Counted from the first letter of the stretch, positions 13,380-27,169 are shown. The stretch is 64,000 bases of DNA from Pyrenochaeta sp. MPI-SDFR-AT-0127 (GCA_020747015.1 JAGTJM010000004.1:124001-188000), one strand, 5' to 3'. The notes: generated from the sequence alone by a model not told the origin. Program-made: numbers and translations.

Positions 13380-15527
13380 ATGGCGCAACTCGACACCCTG
13401 GACATCATCGTGCTCGCTGCCCTCCTGGTCGGGACCATCGCCTACTTCACAAAGGGCACCTACTGGGCCGTCTATGGCGACCCTTATGGCAACTCGCTGG
13501 CGAGCGCCAATGGCGCTGCAAAGGCTGGCAAGTCGCGAAACATAATAGAAAAGATGGAGGAGACGGACAAGAACTGCGTCGTCTTCTACGGCAGTCAGAC
13601 AGGCACAGCCGAGGACTATGCCTCCCGTCTGTCCAAGGAGGGCCATTCGCGCTTTGGCCTCAAGACCATGGTGGCTGATCTTGAAGAATACGACTTCGAC
13701 AACCTAGACAGCTTCCCCGAGGACAAGCTCGCAGTATTCGTGCTTGCTACCTACGGTGAGGGCGAGCCCACCGACAACGCCGTCGAGTTCTACGAGTTCA
13801 TTGGCTCCGAGGACATCAGCTTCGCCGAAGGCGCCAGCGCTGACGACAAGCCACTCACCAAGCTCAACTACGTCGCCTTTGGTCTCGGAAACAACACATA
13901 CGAGCACTACAATTCCATGGTCCGCAATGTAGACAAGTACTTGACCAAACTCGGCGCCACAAGACTGGGAGCTGCCGGCGAGGGAGACGATGGCGCTGGT
14001 ACCATGGAAGAAGACTTCCTCGCCTGGAAGGAGCCCATGTGGGCTGCCGTTGCCGAGAAGATGGGCTTGGAGGAGAGAGAGGCCGAGTACGAAGCTGTCT
14101 TCGAGGTCATCGAGAAGCCTGAGCTTTCTGTTGAAGACAACACCGTCTACCTCGGCGAGCCCAACAAGAACCACCTCGAGGGTACCCAGAAAGGCCCATA
14201 CAATGCCAACAACCCCTTCATTGCACCCATCGCCGAGTCTTCGGAGCTATTTACCGCCGAAGACAGAAATTGCTTGCACATGGAAATTGACATCACCGGC
14301 TCCAATCTGTCATACACCACAGGAGACCACATCGCCATCTGGCCTAACAACGCTGGCAAGGAAGTCGATCGTTTCTTCAAGATTCTCGGTCGCGAAGACA
14401 AGCGCCACACCGTCATTGCTGTCAAGGGTCTTGACCCCACCGCCAAGGTTCCTTTTCCGTCTCCCACCACCTACGATGCCGCTGTTCGCTTCCACATGGA
14501 GATCAATGCGGCTGTGTCTCGTCAATTGGTTTCTGGTATTGCTCAATTCGCACCCAACGATGACATCAAGGCTGAAATGGTCAAGCTTGGAGGCGATAAG
14601 GATTACTTCAAGCAAAACGTAACTGATCGCAACCTCAACCTGGCGCAACTGCTCGAAATTGCAGGCAAGGGCGAGACATGGTCCAAGATTCCATTCTCGT
14701 TCATGTTCGAGAATGTAGTCAAGATCCAGCCCCGCTACTACTCCATCTCCTCATCCTCTCTAGTCCAGAAGAACAAGATTTCCATCACTGCCGTCGTTGA
14801 GTCGCTTGTGAAGCCTGGCGCCCCACACGTTCTCAAAGGTGTCACGACCAACTACCTTCTTGCTCTGAAACAAAAGCAGCACGGTGCCGCAAACCCAGAT
14901 CCTCATGGCCTCAACTACGCCATCACCGGACCCCGCAACAAGTACGACGGCATCCATGTCCCAGTACACGTACGCCATTCGAACTTCAAGCTGCCTTCAG
15001 ATCCCTCCAAGCCTATTATCATGGTTGGACCTGGAACTGGAGTCGCCCCCTTCCGCGGCTTTATCCAAGAACGAGCCGCACAGGCAAAGGCTGGCCAAAA
15101 TGTTGGAAAGACCATTCTCTTCTTCGGATGCAGGAGGCAATCAGAGGATTTCATGTATCAGAACGAGTGGAAAGTAAGCTAACGTACCCCCTCTTTCTAC
15201 TGACAGGACATTAGCTGACATCTGACGTAGCAATACAAAGAGGCCCTCGGAGACAACTTTGTCATGTACACCGCTTTCTCACGAGACGGCCCCAAGAAGG
15301 TCTATGTCCAGAACAAGATCGATGAGGCAGGCGAAGAGGTCAACAAGCTGCTCGAACAAAAGGCATACTTCTATGTCTGTGGTGACGCTGCACACATGGC
15401 TCGCGAGGTCAATGCCCTCCTCGGCAAGATCATTTCCAAGTACAGGAATGTGTCGGCGACGAAGGGTGAGGAGATTGTCAAAGCGATGAGGGCATCGAAC
15501 CAGTATCAGGAGGACGTTTGGTCATGA
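13380..15527 (+). CDS. cprA: NADPH-cytochrome P450 reductase
   Basis: This ER-anchored diflavin enzyme passes electrons from NADPH through FAD and FMN to cytochrome P450s and squalene epoxidase. There are two exons, 13380-15173 and 15231-15527, with a 57-nt intron (GTAAGC...CGTAG), giving 695 residues, the usual length. The start is the ATG giving MAQLDTLDIIVLAALLVG, because a single N-terminal membrane helix (residues 9-23) is the family hallmark; upstream in-frame codons are not family-like. The FMN-binding loop YGSQTGTAEDY is at about residues 70-80. The FAD motif RYYSISSSS starts near 452. The NADPH-binding GPGTGVAPFRG starts near 550. The C-terminus is VWS, with the terminal aromatic stacking residue expected for the flavin. 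All key residues appear present. As the general redox partner, it would serve sterol synthesis and any secondary-metabolism P450s elsewhere in the genome. Confidence 0.97.
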
Positions 15528-18500
15528 TTCGGCCGTCGTGAGCCCTCGAACGAGCCTCAAATTTAAGCTTTAGCATTTTCAGGTGGATTGAGTAGATTGG
15601 AGCGAGCAGGCGTTTTACCAGCAACATCATGTTGGGCAAGATTTAGTTCTTGATTTTGGGCAACTTCTGTTTACAGCCTTATGAATCTCCACTGTCACAT
15701 ACCAGTTCGAGACGTAGATCGCGCATAGATCAAATATATCATCATCAGATCAAATACTGTTGGCAACATGCTTGTAATATACTGCCTCGGGCTATTAATG
15801 GTTCACATCAGGCATACTTCACGTCCATGAACCCATGTGGAATAGGATGCGGTAGCCTCCACAATGACCGCTAACAGTGAAGGCCGAACGCCGATTGGTG
15901 CAGCGGCGAATTCCGTAAGGACTTCTTCTAAATCCCAACGCCCTCTAACACCAATGCTTTACGCCCGCACGATATCGTACAATAACGTATGCCATGATGA
16001 GGTTAGCACTGGCCTTGTATCTCGGCTTTGTGACACCTTGATGAGACATGGTGGGTTTCTCTGCATGTCTTTATCGGCAAGCGGACAACTGGTATCGAGT
16101 GCGGGCTGCAACGTTGACTGCTACCATCATATTCAGCATATTCGATAAAGCGCACTGAATTGGCGCAGATCCCTACGAGGCTGACACGAAGATGTGCTAA
16201 ATTGCATCTACGCCTTGTACAACACCGCGGATGTAGGCGACAGACACGGGTGAGCCTGATTTCTTCCTTCGCATGGTTCATGGAAGCGACGCGATCCGCA
16301 ACCCAGGTCTGGGGTTCATCTGAGTAACCCGGGCAGAGTCACAACAAAGGCTTTCCCAGTCGTTCAATGAAAACAGAAGGCGGATGGCCTGCACGTACAC
16401 GGAGGATGTACGCAGCACCAAACGGCGCACAGCATGCATGACATTTGATGGTCACCACAGGCCTACCGTGGCTTGGTTCCTGCAGCACGCCAACCTCTAT
16501 CACTGGCCCTCAGGATACTAATATAAATTCTCAGCCCACAAAAGCGGTCGGTTGCTCTCCGAAGCTATCATGTCCGTTTCAGGAGGCGAAGCGCTTACCG
16601 GGCAGCTGCGTAGCAGAATGTGCGACACCATAACCAGTGCGCTTACGCCCACGCAGCACGCGAGAAAGCAAGCAGACCTTCATTCAGTGAGATCTGTGGC
16701 ACTTTAATACAAGCACAGTCCCTAAATAGCGGTTTGCAGGACCCCTGATGGGCAGTTTACGGTACAAGCTAGCAGGTACCCCGACTTAGTCCTGTGCACA
16801 AATCCGACTCTTTCCCAAGGGCCCCGATTCGTACTGTACCATGCTACTTATAACACTCCGAAGGGTTCTCAGGCGTACAGCGTGCACTTGCTACTCCTGT
16901 CTCGTATGAGAGTGACGCTTCTCATACTCCAAGCTGGTTGGTTAAGCTTGACTGGGTCCGGAGACATGCCCTTGCTTCTGCATTACCGTTGCAGGCAACG
17001 CGGAGAATTTCATCCGAGGCAAACACTGGAAGACAGGCTGCTAAAACCAGACCGCGTGGGGTTTCTTTCATTGTCACCTGACTAGCCTCGTTGACGTTGT
17101 CGGGTGGAGCATAGCACACCGACCTCAATTCCTTTACCGGGCGACAAACTAGTAACGGCTGCCACTCGATGCACGGCGCCGGCTAGTCGTGGGGAGGTTA
17201 CAGGTGTACTGCAGATGCAACCAACCGTCAGGCTTTTTCAAGCCCTCCACAAGCGGGCGACAGCCGGATTATATCTCATCATATTTGAGGCACCCTGTCT
17301 GTGTACCCTCACTAATGTACTGCAAGCTAACCCGACACCAAACAAAGCTATGCACCTTGTCAGGCTCGGATAGGGCCATTGCGGGTACTCGAGCGTTCTG
17401 TTGAGGTGCAAAAATCGAGAAAGTGACAGATCTAGTCTTCACCATTGATACCCGTTGCCAAGTGTACGTCACATCTCGGAGCCAGAGATGCTGATGGACT
17501 TTGAAACCAATGTATGACGATCTGTCCAAGGACTTTTGATCTCCTCCCTCTCCTTGCTGTTCTTCAGCCCTACTGCAAGGGCGCAGTGGCTGCATTGGCT
17601 TCGGCCGTTGTGGGGGACACACTGCTGTAAGTAGAAGCCAGACTGCAGATGCTGGCGCCTCGTCGTCTGGAGACTGCTACACACTCGTCTCAGAGAGGCA
17701 TGGCTGCCAGCGTTGCGGATGCAGGCAGAGTACACAACTAATGCGACCTTGCACCTCTGCGTTCATACGCAGCACTCACAGGACCGCATCCCTGGCTTGT
17801 ACATGTCGACGCAGCACCTGTCCGCACTGGTGATATTAAAGCAGCACCTCTCCCATCACGTCGAGTAGGACAGTACACACCCACTGCAGCTGCATCTACC
17901 AGCAGAATTCGACATTACTATTGGAATAGCTCTTCCGCAGCATAACTTAGGGCAAAGAGTGCGCCATTTCCAGCCGAACAAGAAAAAGGGACATTCGGAT
18001 CAACCCGTCCCGCGGTGCCATTGCTGTGAATATTGGAACCTGCTATTATTGCTTCGGCGTCAACTCTCAAGTTGGTGAGTTCATTCTCTTGGCATACTTC
18101 GGCCATGGTGCCTACCTCGTCGAGGGCGACGCTGCTGTTTGTGTATACACGGCGGTTGCTATTAACACCAGCCGAGACAACACCACACTTCTTCTTTCCC
18201 CATCTGCCACGCCCGCCCATCGCCATCGAGTGCTACCTCTTCCCTCTGCCCCCGCCGTATCTTTTCTTTTCTCTTCTTCTCTTCTCTTCACTTCACTCTT
18301 TCTTCACACCACTTCTTTCTCACCAATACGCATCAGTGGCACATTCTTTGTAGCTTTTCGCAGGTCAGTCTGTCCTCTCGACCATGGCCTCTGCACCCAT
18401 ACACTGACATACTCGCCAGCTTTGGAGTCACTACCAGTCCCGCACATTGCAAAAGTTTGACATTTACGACCCGGTAAGCCCACTTTCACTGCCCACCCGT

Positions 18501-18852
18501 GCCCCTCCTCTTCACCTCTCTAGCTTCCACCAGCGACATCCCATGAGCTCCTTCCCCACATATGCTCGTGAAGCATGGCTATCCTCATCATCACCAGTCA
18601 CCGCTTCATTCCTTATTGCCGCAGCTCGGCCGTAAACAGGCATGAAATCTAATTTCCTCGCCAGAGCAACGTTCTTTCCAGCATCTCAACCGACTCGCCT
18701 GTTGTACCCTTTGAAACTCCTTGCAACGGTGTCGTCCAGGCTCACATATTCCGGTCCTCCCAAGACCGTCGTCAACTCTCATTCCCCTCACCAGCCTTCC
18801 TTTTCACTTCAGTCTTCGTCTTTGAGTCACCTCCATCTCCAAAATCCTTGCA
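15528..18852. other. Long intergenic region with pyrimidine-rich 5' leader of the RBMS-like gene
   Basis: About 3.3 kb has no gene I can support. The last 700 bases (about 18170-18850) are strongly C/T-rich, including CTTTTC/TCTTCT runs near 18245-18330, and read like the promoter and long 5' leader of the downstream RNA-binding protein gene. A leader intron is possible there but I could not fix one. Confidence 0.5.
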
Positions 18853-20787
18853 ATGGCCACCAATTCTCGACAGGCAGCCTATGCACCTCCCACTGCAGGG
18901 TACAAGGGACACAATATTCTCTACAATCAGGCTAGTCACGGTGTTGGCTCAGCTCAGTACCTCCCTCGAGGTCTGCCGATTCCCCAAACTGGTGATGGCA
19001 GCATGGAGAGTCTGACGAACAACATGACAGCTCTCAACATGCACGCGTCATATGGCTCGTCAGTCACCTCCAAGTCTGCTGGCTCCGCCATGTCCGGCCA
19101 CTCCTCTGATTATGGCAACATCCCACACTCTCAGGGCCAGGGACTTTGGGTTCCGAACCAACATGTCCTAGGGTCCATGTATCAGGTCATGCCGGGTGGC
19201 CAGCAGCAGGCTGGTATAGCACCCTCTCCCAACATGTACAATCACGGCGGCACATACGTCCCTCAGGCCGCGTACCAGTACAGCCAGGCCGTTGTCGACA
19301 ATAGCCCCATGCCACCAGTCTGGGCGGCCCGAATGTCCTCAGCTGAGATACCGTCGCTCATGACGCCCCGCCGAGACTCTGTCTCCTCCAACGAGAATGA
19401 TATCCCGGGGACTCCATATGGCAGCGGTGGTATATATCGCTACGGAGCAGGCACTGCAATCATGGATCGTTCTCCGAGTGGAATGTATACGAGTAGCGCC
19501 ACACCCTCGCCATCACAGCTGGCACATCCTTACCAGGTCATGGCTCCCATCGCGAAGCAACAGGTCATGCCCACATTGCCTCCCCATCTGTTGGCTTTAG
19601 TACATCAAGAGCCCCCGATACCGCGTGCAATTCCAGCTCCCAGTTCCCCACACAAACCACTCGATCGAAGCCTGGAGAACAAAACGGGCGAGACCAATGT
19701 GTACATTCGAGGCCTTCTCCCAGAGACGACGGACGAGATGCTAAATGCTTGGGGACAGCGCTTTGGAGATATTCAGAGCTCCAAGTCGATCATTGAATTG
19801 AAGACTAATCTCTGCAAGGGGTGGGTCGCTTCACAAAAGCTTTATGATCTGACATGCTGATAATAGACTTAAGATTTGGGTTTATCAAGTACCACAATTT
19901 TGAGGACGCTGAGGACTGTATTCGCGGATTTCACTACCTCGGATATGAGGTCAGCTTCGCTCGTGTAAGTTGCAATCATTGAATGTCTACATAATGGTCA
20001 TCGCTTACACTGGCAAGGAATCTTTCTACTCCAAGCTCAAGAAGTTTTCCGACGAGTGCAACACGAATCTCTATGTGTCGAACATTCCAAAGAATATGAA
20101 CGAACATGTACGTCTTCTTCTAGGCGTCTCTGGAGCGACATGTTAACATAATTCAGGAACTCGCTTCGATCTTCACCCCTCATAAAGTATGCTCAAGCAG
20201 GATACTCCGTGATTCTTCTGGAACAGGTCGGGGTGTCGGATTTGCTCGGTAAGGCGACTCACTATCATTGTCTTCATGATCAAAAATTGACCATCTAAAG
20301 CTTTGAGTCTCGTGAAATCTGCGATGAAGTTATCAAGGCTTTCAACAACACTCCTGTCTCCAAGCCTGGCGGCGAGGAACACCTCATTCAGATCCGCTTC
20401 TCCGACACGCATGAACAGAAGATGCTCAAACAGCAGACAGCAGCCGGCCGTGTCTTCCGTGCCGCAGAGTATGAAGTCGGTGTCGCTCAGGCAAGGGCGT
20501 TGGGCACGCCCGATCGCTATCTCACCGTCTCTCCAGTCTTGCAAGGACAATCGAGCGAATTTGAGATCTACATGCAGCGTGGCCATCGTCAGCCGTGGGC
20601 GCCAGCTGTCCCTTCGACCCTCGGACCCGCTCGTCCAACCATGTATCATCTGACGCAGAGTGGGCCCATCAACAACGAGGACGGCGCGTCTGATAACGGC
20701 GTTGATATCAAGACGAATCCGGCCACACCTGTCAAAGCTGACGACAAGCCTCTCTCTCCGAGCAGACCCTCAGGCCGGGACGACTAG
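18853..20787 (+). CDS. Two-RRM RNA-binding protein of the RBMS/MSSP type
   Basis: Five exons restore one frame: 18853-19820, 19874-19964, 20018-20107, 20157-20248 and 20301-20787. The four introns are 49-53 nt (donors GTGGGT, GTAAGT, GTACGT, GTAAGG). The product is 575 residues. Residues 1-270 are low-complexity, rich in Gly, Ser, Gln, Tyr, Pro and Met, and probably disordered. RRM1 starts near residue 280 with TNVYIRGL (RNP2) and has KGFGFIKY (RNP1) across the first splice. RRM2 starts near 369 with TNLYVSNI (RNP2) and has GVGFARF (RNP1). The tail is Pro/Ser-rich. The arrangement matches RBMS/MSSP-like proteins, which bind AU-rich single strands and regulate mRNAs. The fungal target set is unknown to me. 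The first intron's acceptor is TTAAG rather than the usual CAG/TAG, but it is the only choice preserving GFGFIKY. The tandem RRMs make this confident as an RNA binder; the subfamily is inference. Confidence 0.93.
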
Positions 20788-21743
20788 GAACGTAAAATCT
20801 TCGTGAGTTATTTAACTCTGACTGTCGCAATGACTTCGTGTACGCACTATTCTTTGTGATCTCTCCTTCAGCGTCCACCAGCCGCATACTCTCGGAGACT
20901 TCTTTGGCATCAATCATACACCACCAAAAAAAATATCATAAATGGACACAGCGACGTCTTTGCGGGGAGAACCTGTTAATTCATCAACATACACTGACAC
21001 GCTACTCAAGTTGGACAATACATTTTCATCATTCCTTGTGCCGATTCTCCAGGCTCCAAGCACCATGTCGTCGAGGGCTCCAATAGTTTCCCTAGCTCTC
21101 GGCTTACTGAGCGTATCCATTTTTGATGCAATTGTCTCAGGTTCTTTCCGATCATTTCACTAGGGCGGTTTCTTACATTTTCTTAGGAGTATCTGTTAGG
21201 ATGTGGACAGCAAGCGCAATTAAAAGATCTTTGTAGATTTCCCAAGCATGATTTCCATATCGATGGCAGGACAATTCACAATAAGCGGCGGCTGCGACCC
21301 GAAGGCTATGGTGGGATTTGTCGGAGTTTCGATACTTCGCCGTATAATACATCTTCTTCCAGCTTCATTTTGTGTCTTGATGTTTACTTCGTCACAATGT
21401 GCCCATTGCATCACGTAGCCTTTGTAATATTGTGTAATAACAACGATTGACATGCCTGATTGATGACTTTAGATTTGATTACAAGGAGGGTGCGCAGGTG
21501 TGGGTCGAATGAGAAGGTGATTGCATGAGGTGGAGGAGTGGCAACAGTCAAGGTGAGTGAGGAGTATATGGACGGGCAGGAGTACGACGAGTAGGTTCTG
21601 CGCTATGATGCTTGTATGATGTCTGTGTCTTGACTCTATTCAATTCAAATCTATCGTAGAGTATATACTGTGAGCACTGAGGACTCTCAAAGGTTTAGGG
21701 GTATCGCTGAAGCAGATGAATTGAACGTGGAAAGTGGTGATGC
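20788..21743. other. Convergent 3' intergenic region
   Basis: This lies between the 3' ends of the RBMS-like gene (+) and RIO2 (-) and should hold both 3' UTRs. No further gene, repeat or RNA was recognised. Confidence 0.5.
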
Positions 21744-23129
21744 TTAAATGGCCCAGCCGGCTTTCTTCTTGGCGGCTTTTGTGGATATGGTAGGTCGTTG
21801 TTGGGACTTGATCTCGCTGAGGTCTGGGAGGGGATCATTGTCCCGTATCTCGAGAAGGGTCATTTGCGAGACAAGTGCTGAGGGAATTGGCTGCTCATCT
21901 GTTGGTGGTTGTACGGCGCCTGAGGCATCCTCAACTGCCGGATCGTCTTCAAGTGAGATGCCGCCCTGCTCAGTATCCTGAATGATCTCCTCGTCCGCAT
22001 CGATATCCTCCTCCACATCATCTACGTCATCATCCCGCTCAACCTCTCCTGCATCACCGTCAACACCATGCTCCTTCATGTAAATCTCGAGTTCCTTTGC
22101 CATCTTCTTGCTGAAGCCTGAAGCTTGCACATCAACATCCAGCCTCTTGACGATCGTCTTGATGGAGTCTTTGAAGAAGGGCCCTGGCTCATCGCTTGTG
22201 AAGCCGAAGCGGCGGTCAAAGAAGCGCTTTATGCAGGCCACATCGCGGTCAAAGTAGTATTCGGCATTGGCATGGTCTATTGACACCATTTGTGGAAAAT
22301 CAATGATGGTAGGTATCAAGGAGATATTGTCATCGCTTTCTCCCCGCTCTTCAACGAGGATGTTGAACTCGTTGAAATCACCATGAATGAGTCCGTATTG
22401 TGCGAGGCGAACGATAAGAGAGAGTAGCTCCGCATACAGCGCTGCTGGATCGCCAACCTTTGAGATTTGTCGCATTGGAAAGGCATCGATGAGCTCCATG
22501 ATTACAGTATGTCTGTTCTGCCCAATGGGCTCGGGGACTGGGAAGCCTTCTCTTCGTAATGCCTTCATGAACTCATACTCTTTCAGTGCGGCGAGGCGGG
22601 ACATGTACATCCATGATCCACCCTGGCGGTTCCGCAGATAGTCTCGATTTGCCTTGACTGTGCGGAAGGATATACGACCAAGACGATGGATCTTCAAGAC
22701 CAACTGCTTTCCCGTCTCTGAGGCGCACACAAAAATATCCGACTCTTTACCCACACCAATCTGGTTGCCCACCGAGAAGACAGTCGAGGCCTTGGTATGA
22801 GTATGTAGCGCCAGATAATCGAGTCCGCCGTAGGTGAGTCGATAGCCATCATACTTTGCATTCTTGACTTTGGCAATAAGGCCAATCTTTGCGAGGTTGG
22901 ATATGCATCGGTGTACGCCGGTACCCGAGCGAATTGCAGCAATCTGGGCAATAAGTGGTGTGGGCACGACTTCATGGTTCCGTGAGCCCATTTCTGTCTG
23001 TCATTTTCTTCATCAGCGTTAGTCCTCCCCCACTATGAGACATGAAGACATGAAGTGGGCGCATACCGCAGTCAGAACGCGCCAGTCATCCGACGTCAGG
23101 TAGCGGATGTTCTTGACGTTCAGCTTCAT
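21744..23129 (-). CDS. RIO2: Atypical protein kinase/ATPase RIO2 (40S ribosome maturation)
   Basis: RIO2 acts in cytoplasmic maturation of the 40S subunit. Exon 1 is 23129-23067 (MKLNVKNIRYLTSDDWRVLTA) and exon 2 is 22997-21744, with a 69-nt intron (GTATGC...GACAG), giving 438 residues. The N-terminus is the RIO2 winged-helix domain, with the characteristic RVLTA-x-EMG-x-x-NHE segment spanning the splice. The nucleotide loop GVGKESDIF lies near residues 102-110, with the catalytic-fold Lys near 123. The catalytic loop IHGDFNEFN has Asp near 228. The metal-binding loop IDFPQ has Asp near 254, which can form the phospho-aspartate intermediate in this family. The C-terminal 130 residues are highly acidic. 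All active-site residues appear present. It is divergent from RPN1 over 363 bp. Confidence 0.97.
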
Positions 23130-23492
23130 TGTGGCGGCGTCTTTGGCTTGTTTTGGCGTGGGTGCGGTGGTGTTGCAGGGTATGCGCGAGTGCCCGCAGA
23201 AATTTGGAGGTTTCGAGAATCTGAGCTCGCGCCGCTGCTTTGCTGATCATCGGCGGAAGTCCAGGCTTGGCGCCGGCGGATATGTGGTACGCGAAAGCAG
23301 AGCTGCCTCATCGCCAACAATCTACCCATTATCACCCTTCGCTGCTCTTTCTCTCCTCCGCCCCTCCCTGGTATCCCGGACCCGTCCAGATACGCCAGGA
23401 AAACACATCGACAGCTTTCCTCGACCCGAACTCGTCCCCGCATTGAGCACCACACGCTTCGCCGCTTGCTCTAGCTACATTTCGTAACCACC
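23130..23492. promoter_or_regulatory. Shared divergent promoter of RIO2 and RPN1
   Basis: A 363-bp interval lies between the start codons of RIO2 (-) and RPN1 (+). The RPN1-proximal half is C/T-rich. I looked for a PACE-like proteasome element (GGTGGCAAA) and did not find an exact copy. Co-regulation of a ribosome-maturation kinase and a proteasome subunit is possible but not shown. Confidence 0.6.
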
Positions 23493-26474
23493 ATGGCGAA
23501 GGAAGACGAGAAGAAGCCCACGGCCGCTGAGAAGGGCAAGGGCAAGGCAGTCAACGGCGATGCAGACAAGAACAAGGACGCAAAGGCCGGTGCCGAGGAC
23601 AAAAAGGGCGTGGTTGCGACAAGTGGTGGTATGTTTTGCCCGCCAAGATGGCTGTCACAGCAGCGTGAGCATATACTGATGGCCAGCTGCAGAGGAGCTC
23701 AACGAGGAAGACCAGCAACTCAAGAGTGAGCTCGACATGCTCGTGGAGCGGATATTGGTAAGTAGTCTAGCATGGACGTACGTCCTGCATCCCCGCTGCT
23801 TTCGCTGACCTTGTTTCCGTAGGAGTCCGACACCAGCCTCTACAAGCCGGCGCTCGAGCAGATAAAGGACTTCATCAAGACGTCGACGAGCTCCATGACG
23901 GCGGTGCCAAAGCCTCTCAAGTTTCTCCGACCACACTACGAGAACCTCGAGAAGGCGTACGCATCATGGCCAGAAGGCGAGAACAAGGTATGCAGCAGCC
24001 TTCTCTGAGGCACTACATACGTGCTAATAAGCATAGAAATCATTTGCCGATATGCTCTCTGTCCTGGGAATGACGTATTCCGACGAGGAGCGCCTCGACT
24101 GCCTGAAATATCGCCTACAAGCGCCGTCCACAGATCTCGGCTCATGGGGCCATGAATACATGCGCCACCTCGCTTTAGAGATTGGAAGAGAGTTCCAGAA
24201 CCGCTTGAATGAGGACAAGTCCACGGATGATGTCACCGACCTGGCCTCGAATCTCGTACCTTTCTTCCTCAAGCACAATGCCGAGGCCGATGCTGTGGAC
24301 ATTCTTTCTGAGCTGGAGATGATTGATCAGATCGAGCAGTATATTGACGAGAACACTTATCCGAGAGTGTGCCTGTACATGGTTGGGTAAGAAGCCAGAA
24401 TGAAAAGCAAAAGCGAGTGATTACTGACGTTGCTAGCATCGTGCCACTTCTTACATACCCAGACAACGACAAGTTCCTCCGCACAACATATCACATCTAC
24501 AGGAAATACAAGCAATACACACAAGCAGTGGCACTGGCGATACGGTTGAACGATCGCGACCTAATTGAGGAGGTTTTCAACTCTACCAAGGACAAGGCAA
24601 TTAGGAGACAGATGGCATTCCTCATTGCTCGACAGCGGATATGGTTTGATGTATCGGACGATGACGACGCTGAGCTTCAAGAGTGTCTCAATAACACACG
24701 GTTACCAGACCACTTCAAAGCCTTGGGCAAGGAACTCAACATTCTGGACCCGAAGACCCCAGATGACATCTATAAAACACATCTCGAGAGCAGCAGAACG
24801 GCTGGTCTCACCAACACCGACTCCGCCAGGCACAACCTTGCTTCAGCCTTTGTGAATGCCTTCGTTAACACTGGTTTCGGCAATGACAAGCTCATGCTGA
24901 ACTCGGATAGCAAGAGCAGCTGGGTATGGAAGACGAAAGAGGAGGGCATGCTCTCGACCACTGCCTCTCTAGGTATGCTCCTGCTTTGGGATGTCGAGAC
25001 TGGTCTTGACAAGATTGATCCGTATACCAACGTGGATGACGATATGGTCAAGGCAGGTGCTATGCTTGCCACAGGTATCTTCAACTCCGGAGTACGAATG
25101 GATTCAGACCCAGCTCTGGCTCTGCTCGGCGACGAAGACAATCTTGCCCACAAGAACCGCAATATTCGCCTTGCTTCCATAATGGGTCTTGGTCTGGCAT
25201 ACGCGGGCTCGAACAAGGAGGAGCTTCTGGAGCTCCTCTTGCCAATCGTGACCGACACTAGCCTTGATATGCAACTGTCTGCCATGGCTGCACTGTCCCT
25301 TGGTATGATTTTTGTTGGCTCCGCCAATGGCGAAGTTACCGATGCCTTGATGAACACACTTCTCGATGAGGACAGGTCGAAGCAGCTGAAGGACAAGTGG
25401 ACGCGCTTTATGTCTTTGGGTCTCGCACTACTCTTCTTTGGTCAACAAGAAGAGGTCGACGTCATTTTAGAGACCCTGAAGGCGCTCGATCACCCAATGG
25501 CCAAATCTGCTTCTGTGCTGACGGAGGTCTGCGCTTGGGCAGGTACTGGTGCTGTGCTGAAGATCCAACAACTGCTCCACATCTGCAACGAGCACATCGA
25601 AGAAGATAGCGACGAAAAGAAGGGTGACGAGTTACTCCAGTCATATGCTGTCATCGGCTTGTCATTGGTTGCCATGGGTGAGGATGTCGGGCAAGACATG
25701 ATTCTCCGTACCCTCGGCCACTTGATGCACTATGGCGAGGCCAATATTCGAAAAGCTGTTCCCCTTGCGTTGGGTCTCATCAGCCCAAGCAATCCGCAAA
25801 TGAAGATCTATGATACTCTTTCACGATACTCCCACGACAATGACAACGATGTCGCCATTAATGCCATTTTCGCGATGGGTCTCTGCGGCGCCGGCACCAA
25901 CAACGCCCGCCTCGCACAGCTTCTCCGCCAATTAGCAAGCTACTACCACCGCGATCCGAACGCCCTCTTCATGGTTCGCATTGCTCAAGGTCTCCTGCAT
26001 GCAGGCAAAGGCACACTCTCCCTGAACCCTTTCCATACCGACCGTCAAGTTCTGTCCCGTGTGGCAGCTGCAGGTCTTCTCACTGTACTTGTTTCCCTAA
26101 TTGACGCCAAGTCATTTATTGTTGGCGACTCACACTACCTCCTGTACTTCATGGCTACGGCTATGGCTCCAAGGTTCTTGATTACGCTTGATGAGGAGCT
26201 TAAGCCGCTCACGGTGAACGTACGCGTTGGTCAAGCAGTAGATATTGTAGGCCAAGCAGGACGACCAAAGACGATCACTGGGTGGCAGACACAAAGCACG
26301 CCTGTTCTGTTAGCACATGGCGAGCGGGCTGAGTTGGAAGACGAGAAGTATCTCAGCTTGACTAATGTGCTCGAAGGCGTAGTCATCCTGAGAAAGGTAA
26401 GCATGATAAGACATTTGTGAAACTCTACCTACACTTACTAACGATGCCTCTAGAACCCAGATTGGGAGGATTGA
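23493..26474 (+). CDS. RPN1: 26S proteasome regulatory subunit RPN1
   Basis: RPN1 is a base subunit of the 19S particle and docks ubiquitin-like shuttle factors and Ubp6. Six exons restore a single 898-residue frame: 23493-23628, 23693-23757, 23823-23987, 24037-24386, 24437-26396 and 26454-26474. Introns are 49-65 nt with donors GTATGT, GTAAGT, GTATGC, GTAAGA and GTAAGC. The length matches the family (about 900). The N-terminal 45 residues are Lys/Glu/Asp-rich. The following helical region includes YKPALEQIKDFI. The middle holds proteasome/cyclosome repeats with Gly-Leu-Ala signatures such as IMGLGLAYAG, MAALSLGMIFVG and IFAMGLCGAG. The last exon adds only NPDWED before the stop, a short acidic end typical of the family. 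It is head to head with RIO2. I see no truncation or frameshift. Confidence 0.97.
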
Positions 26475-27169
26475 GTGCGCTCAGGGCAGCAGGCAAGCGG
26501 AAGAGTAATCAACTAGCAGCAGCATGAGGGTCTGCACGAGCAAGCTTGACAGTCTAATGGGTTTACGGCCACTGCCAACCCCTCGCACCACCGCAGGCTG
26601 CGACGGCTGACGCACACCGTTGTACATATAGATTTGCAAGTGGATGACTTGAATGAAAGTATCGATACAATCTGCGCCATCACAATATGGCATGTTTGTG
26701 ACTTGATTGATGCAGCCACTATTCTTCTCGTACGCCCTAAAGCCTCGCCGCAGAAGACGCGGGAAGCAAAGCTGTAGATAGGCAAGCATGTGCACCGGCC
26801 TTGGATGCTCATTCTCTTTCGAAAAACGTCTTTGTCGCTGTCTCGCTTGCCACTCTGCTTCTTCAAGCTGTTCGAGTTGCGACTCGGGATTCTCGTACAC
26901 TGCTGTAATACGCTTCTACCCTCTGCCTCGCATTCTTGAATCTGTAGATGACAAGTTACGCTACTGTTTTAATCTTTTATCCTTTGTGTTCCTCCGATTG
27001 TGCTATAGCATATGTTCATTCGTGCTCGCTCTGTTTATGTACATCACAGAGCCATCTTCCGCAGCACTGCCATTTGGCAGGTCGTATTGATCACCTCCAG
27101 CCCACGCGCAGTCGTCGTTTGGTGGAAAGGTGTTGTGGAGAAAGCAGGGGGAAATGAAACTTCTGGTAA

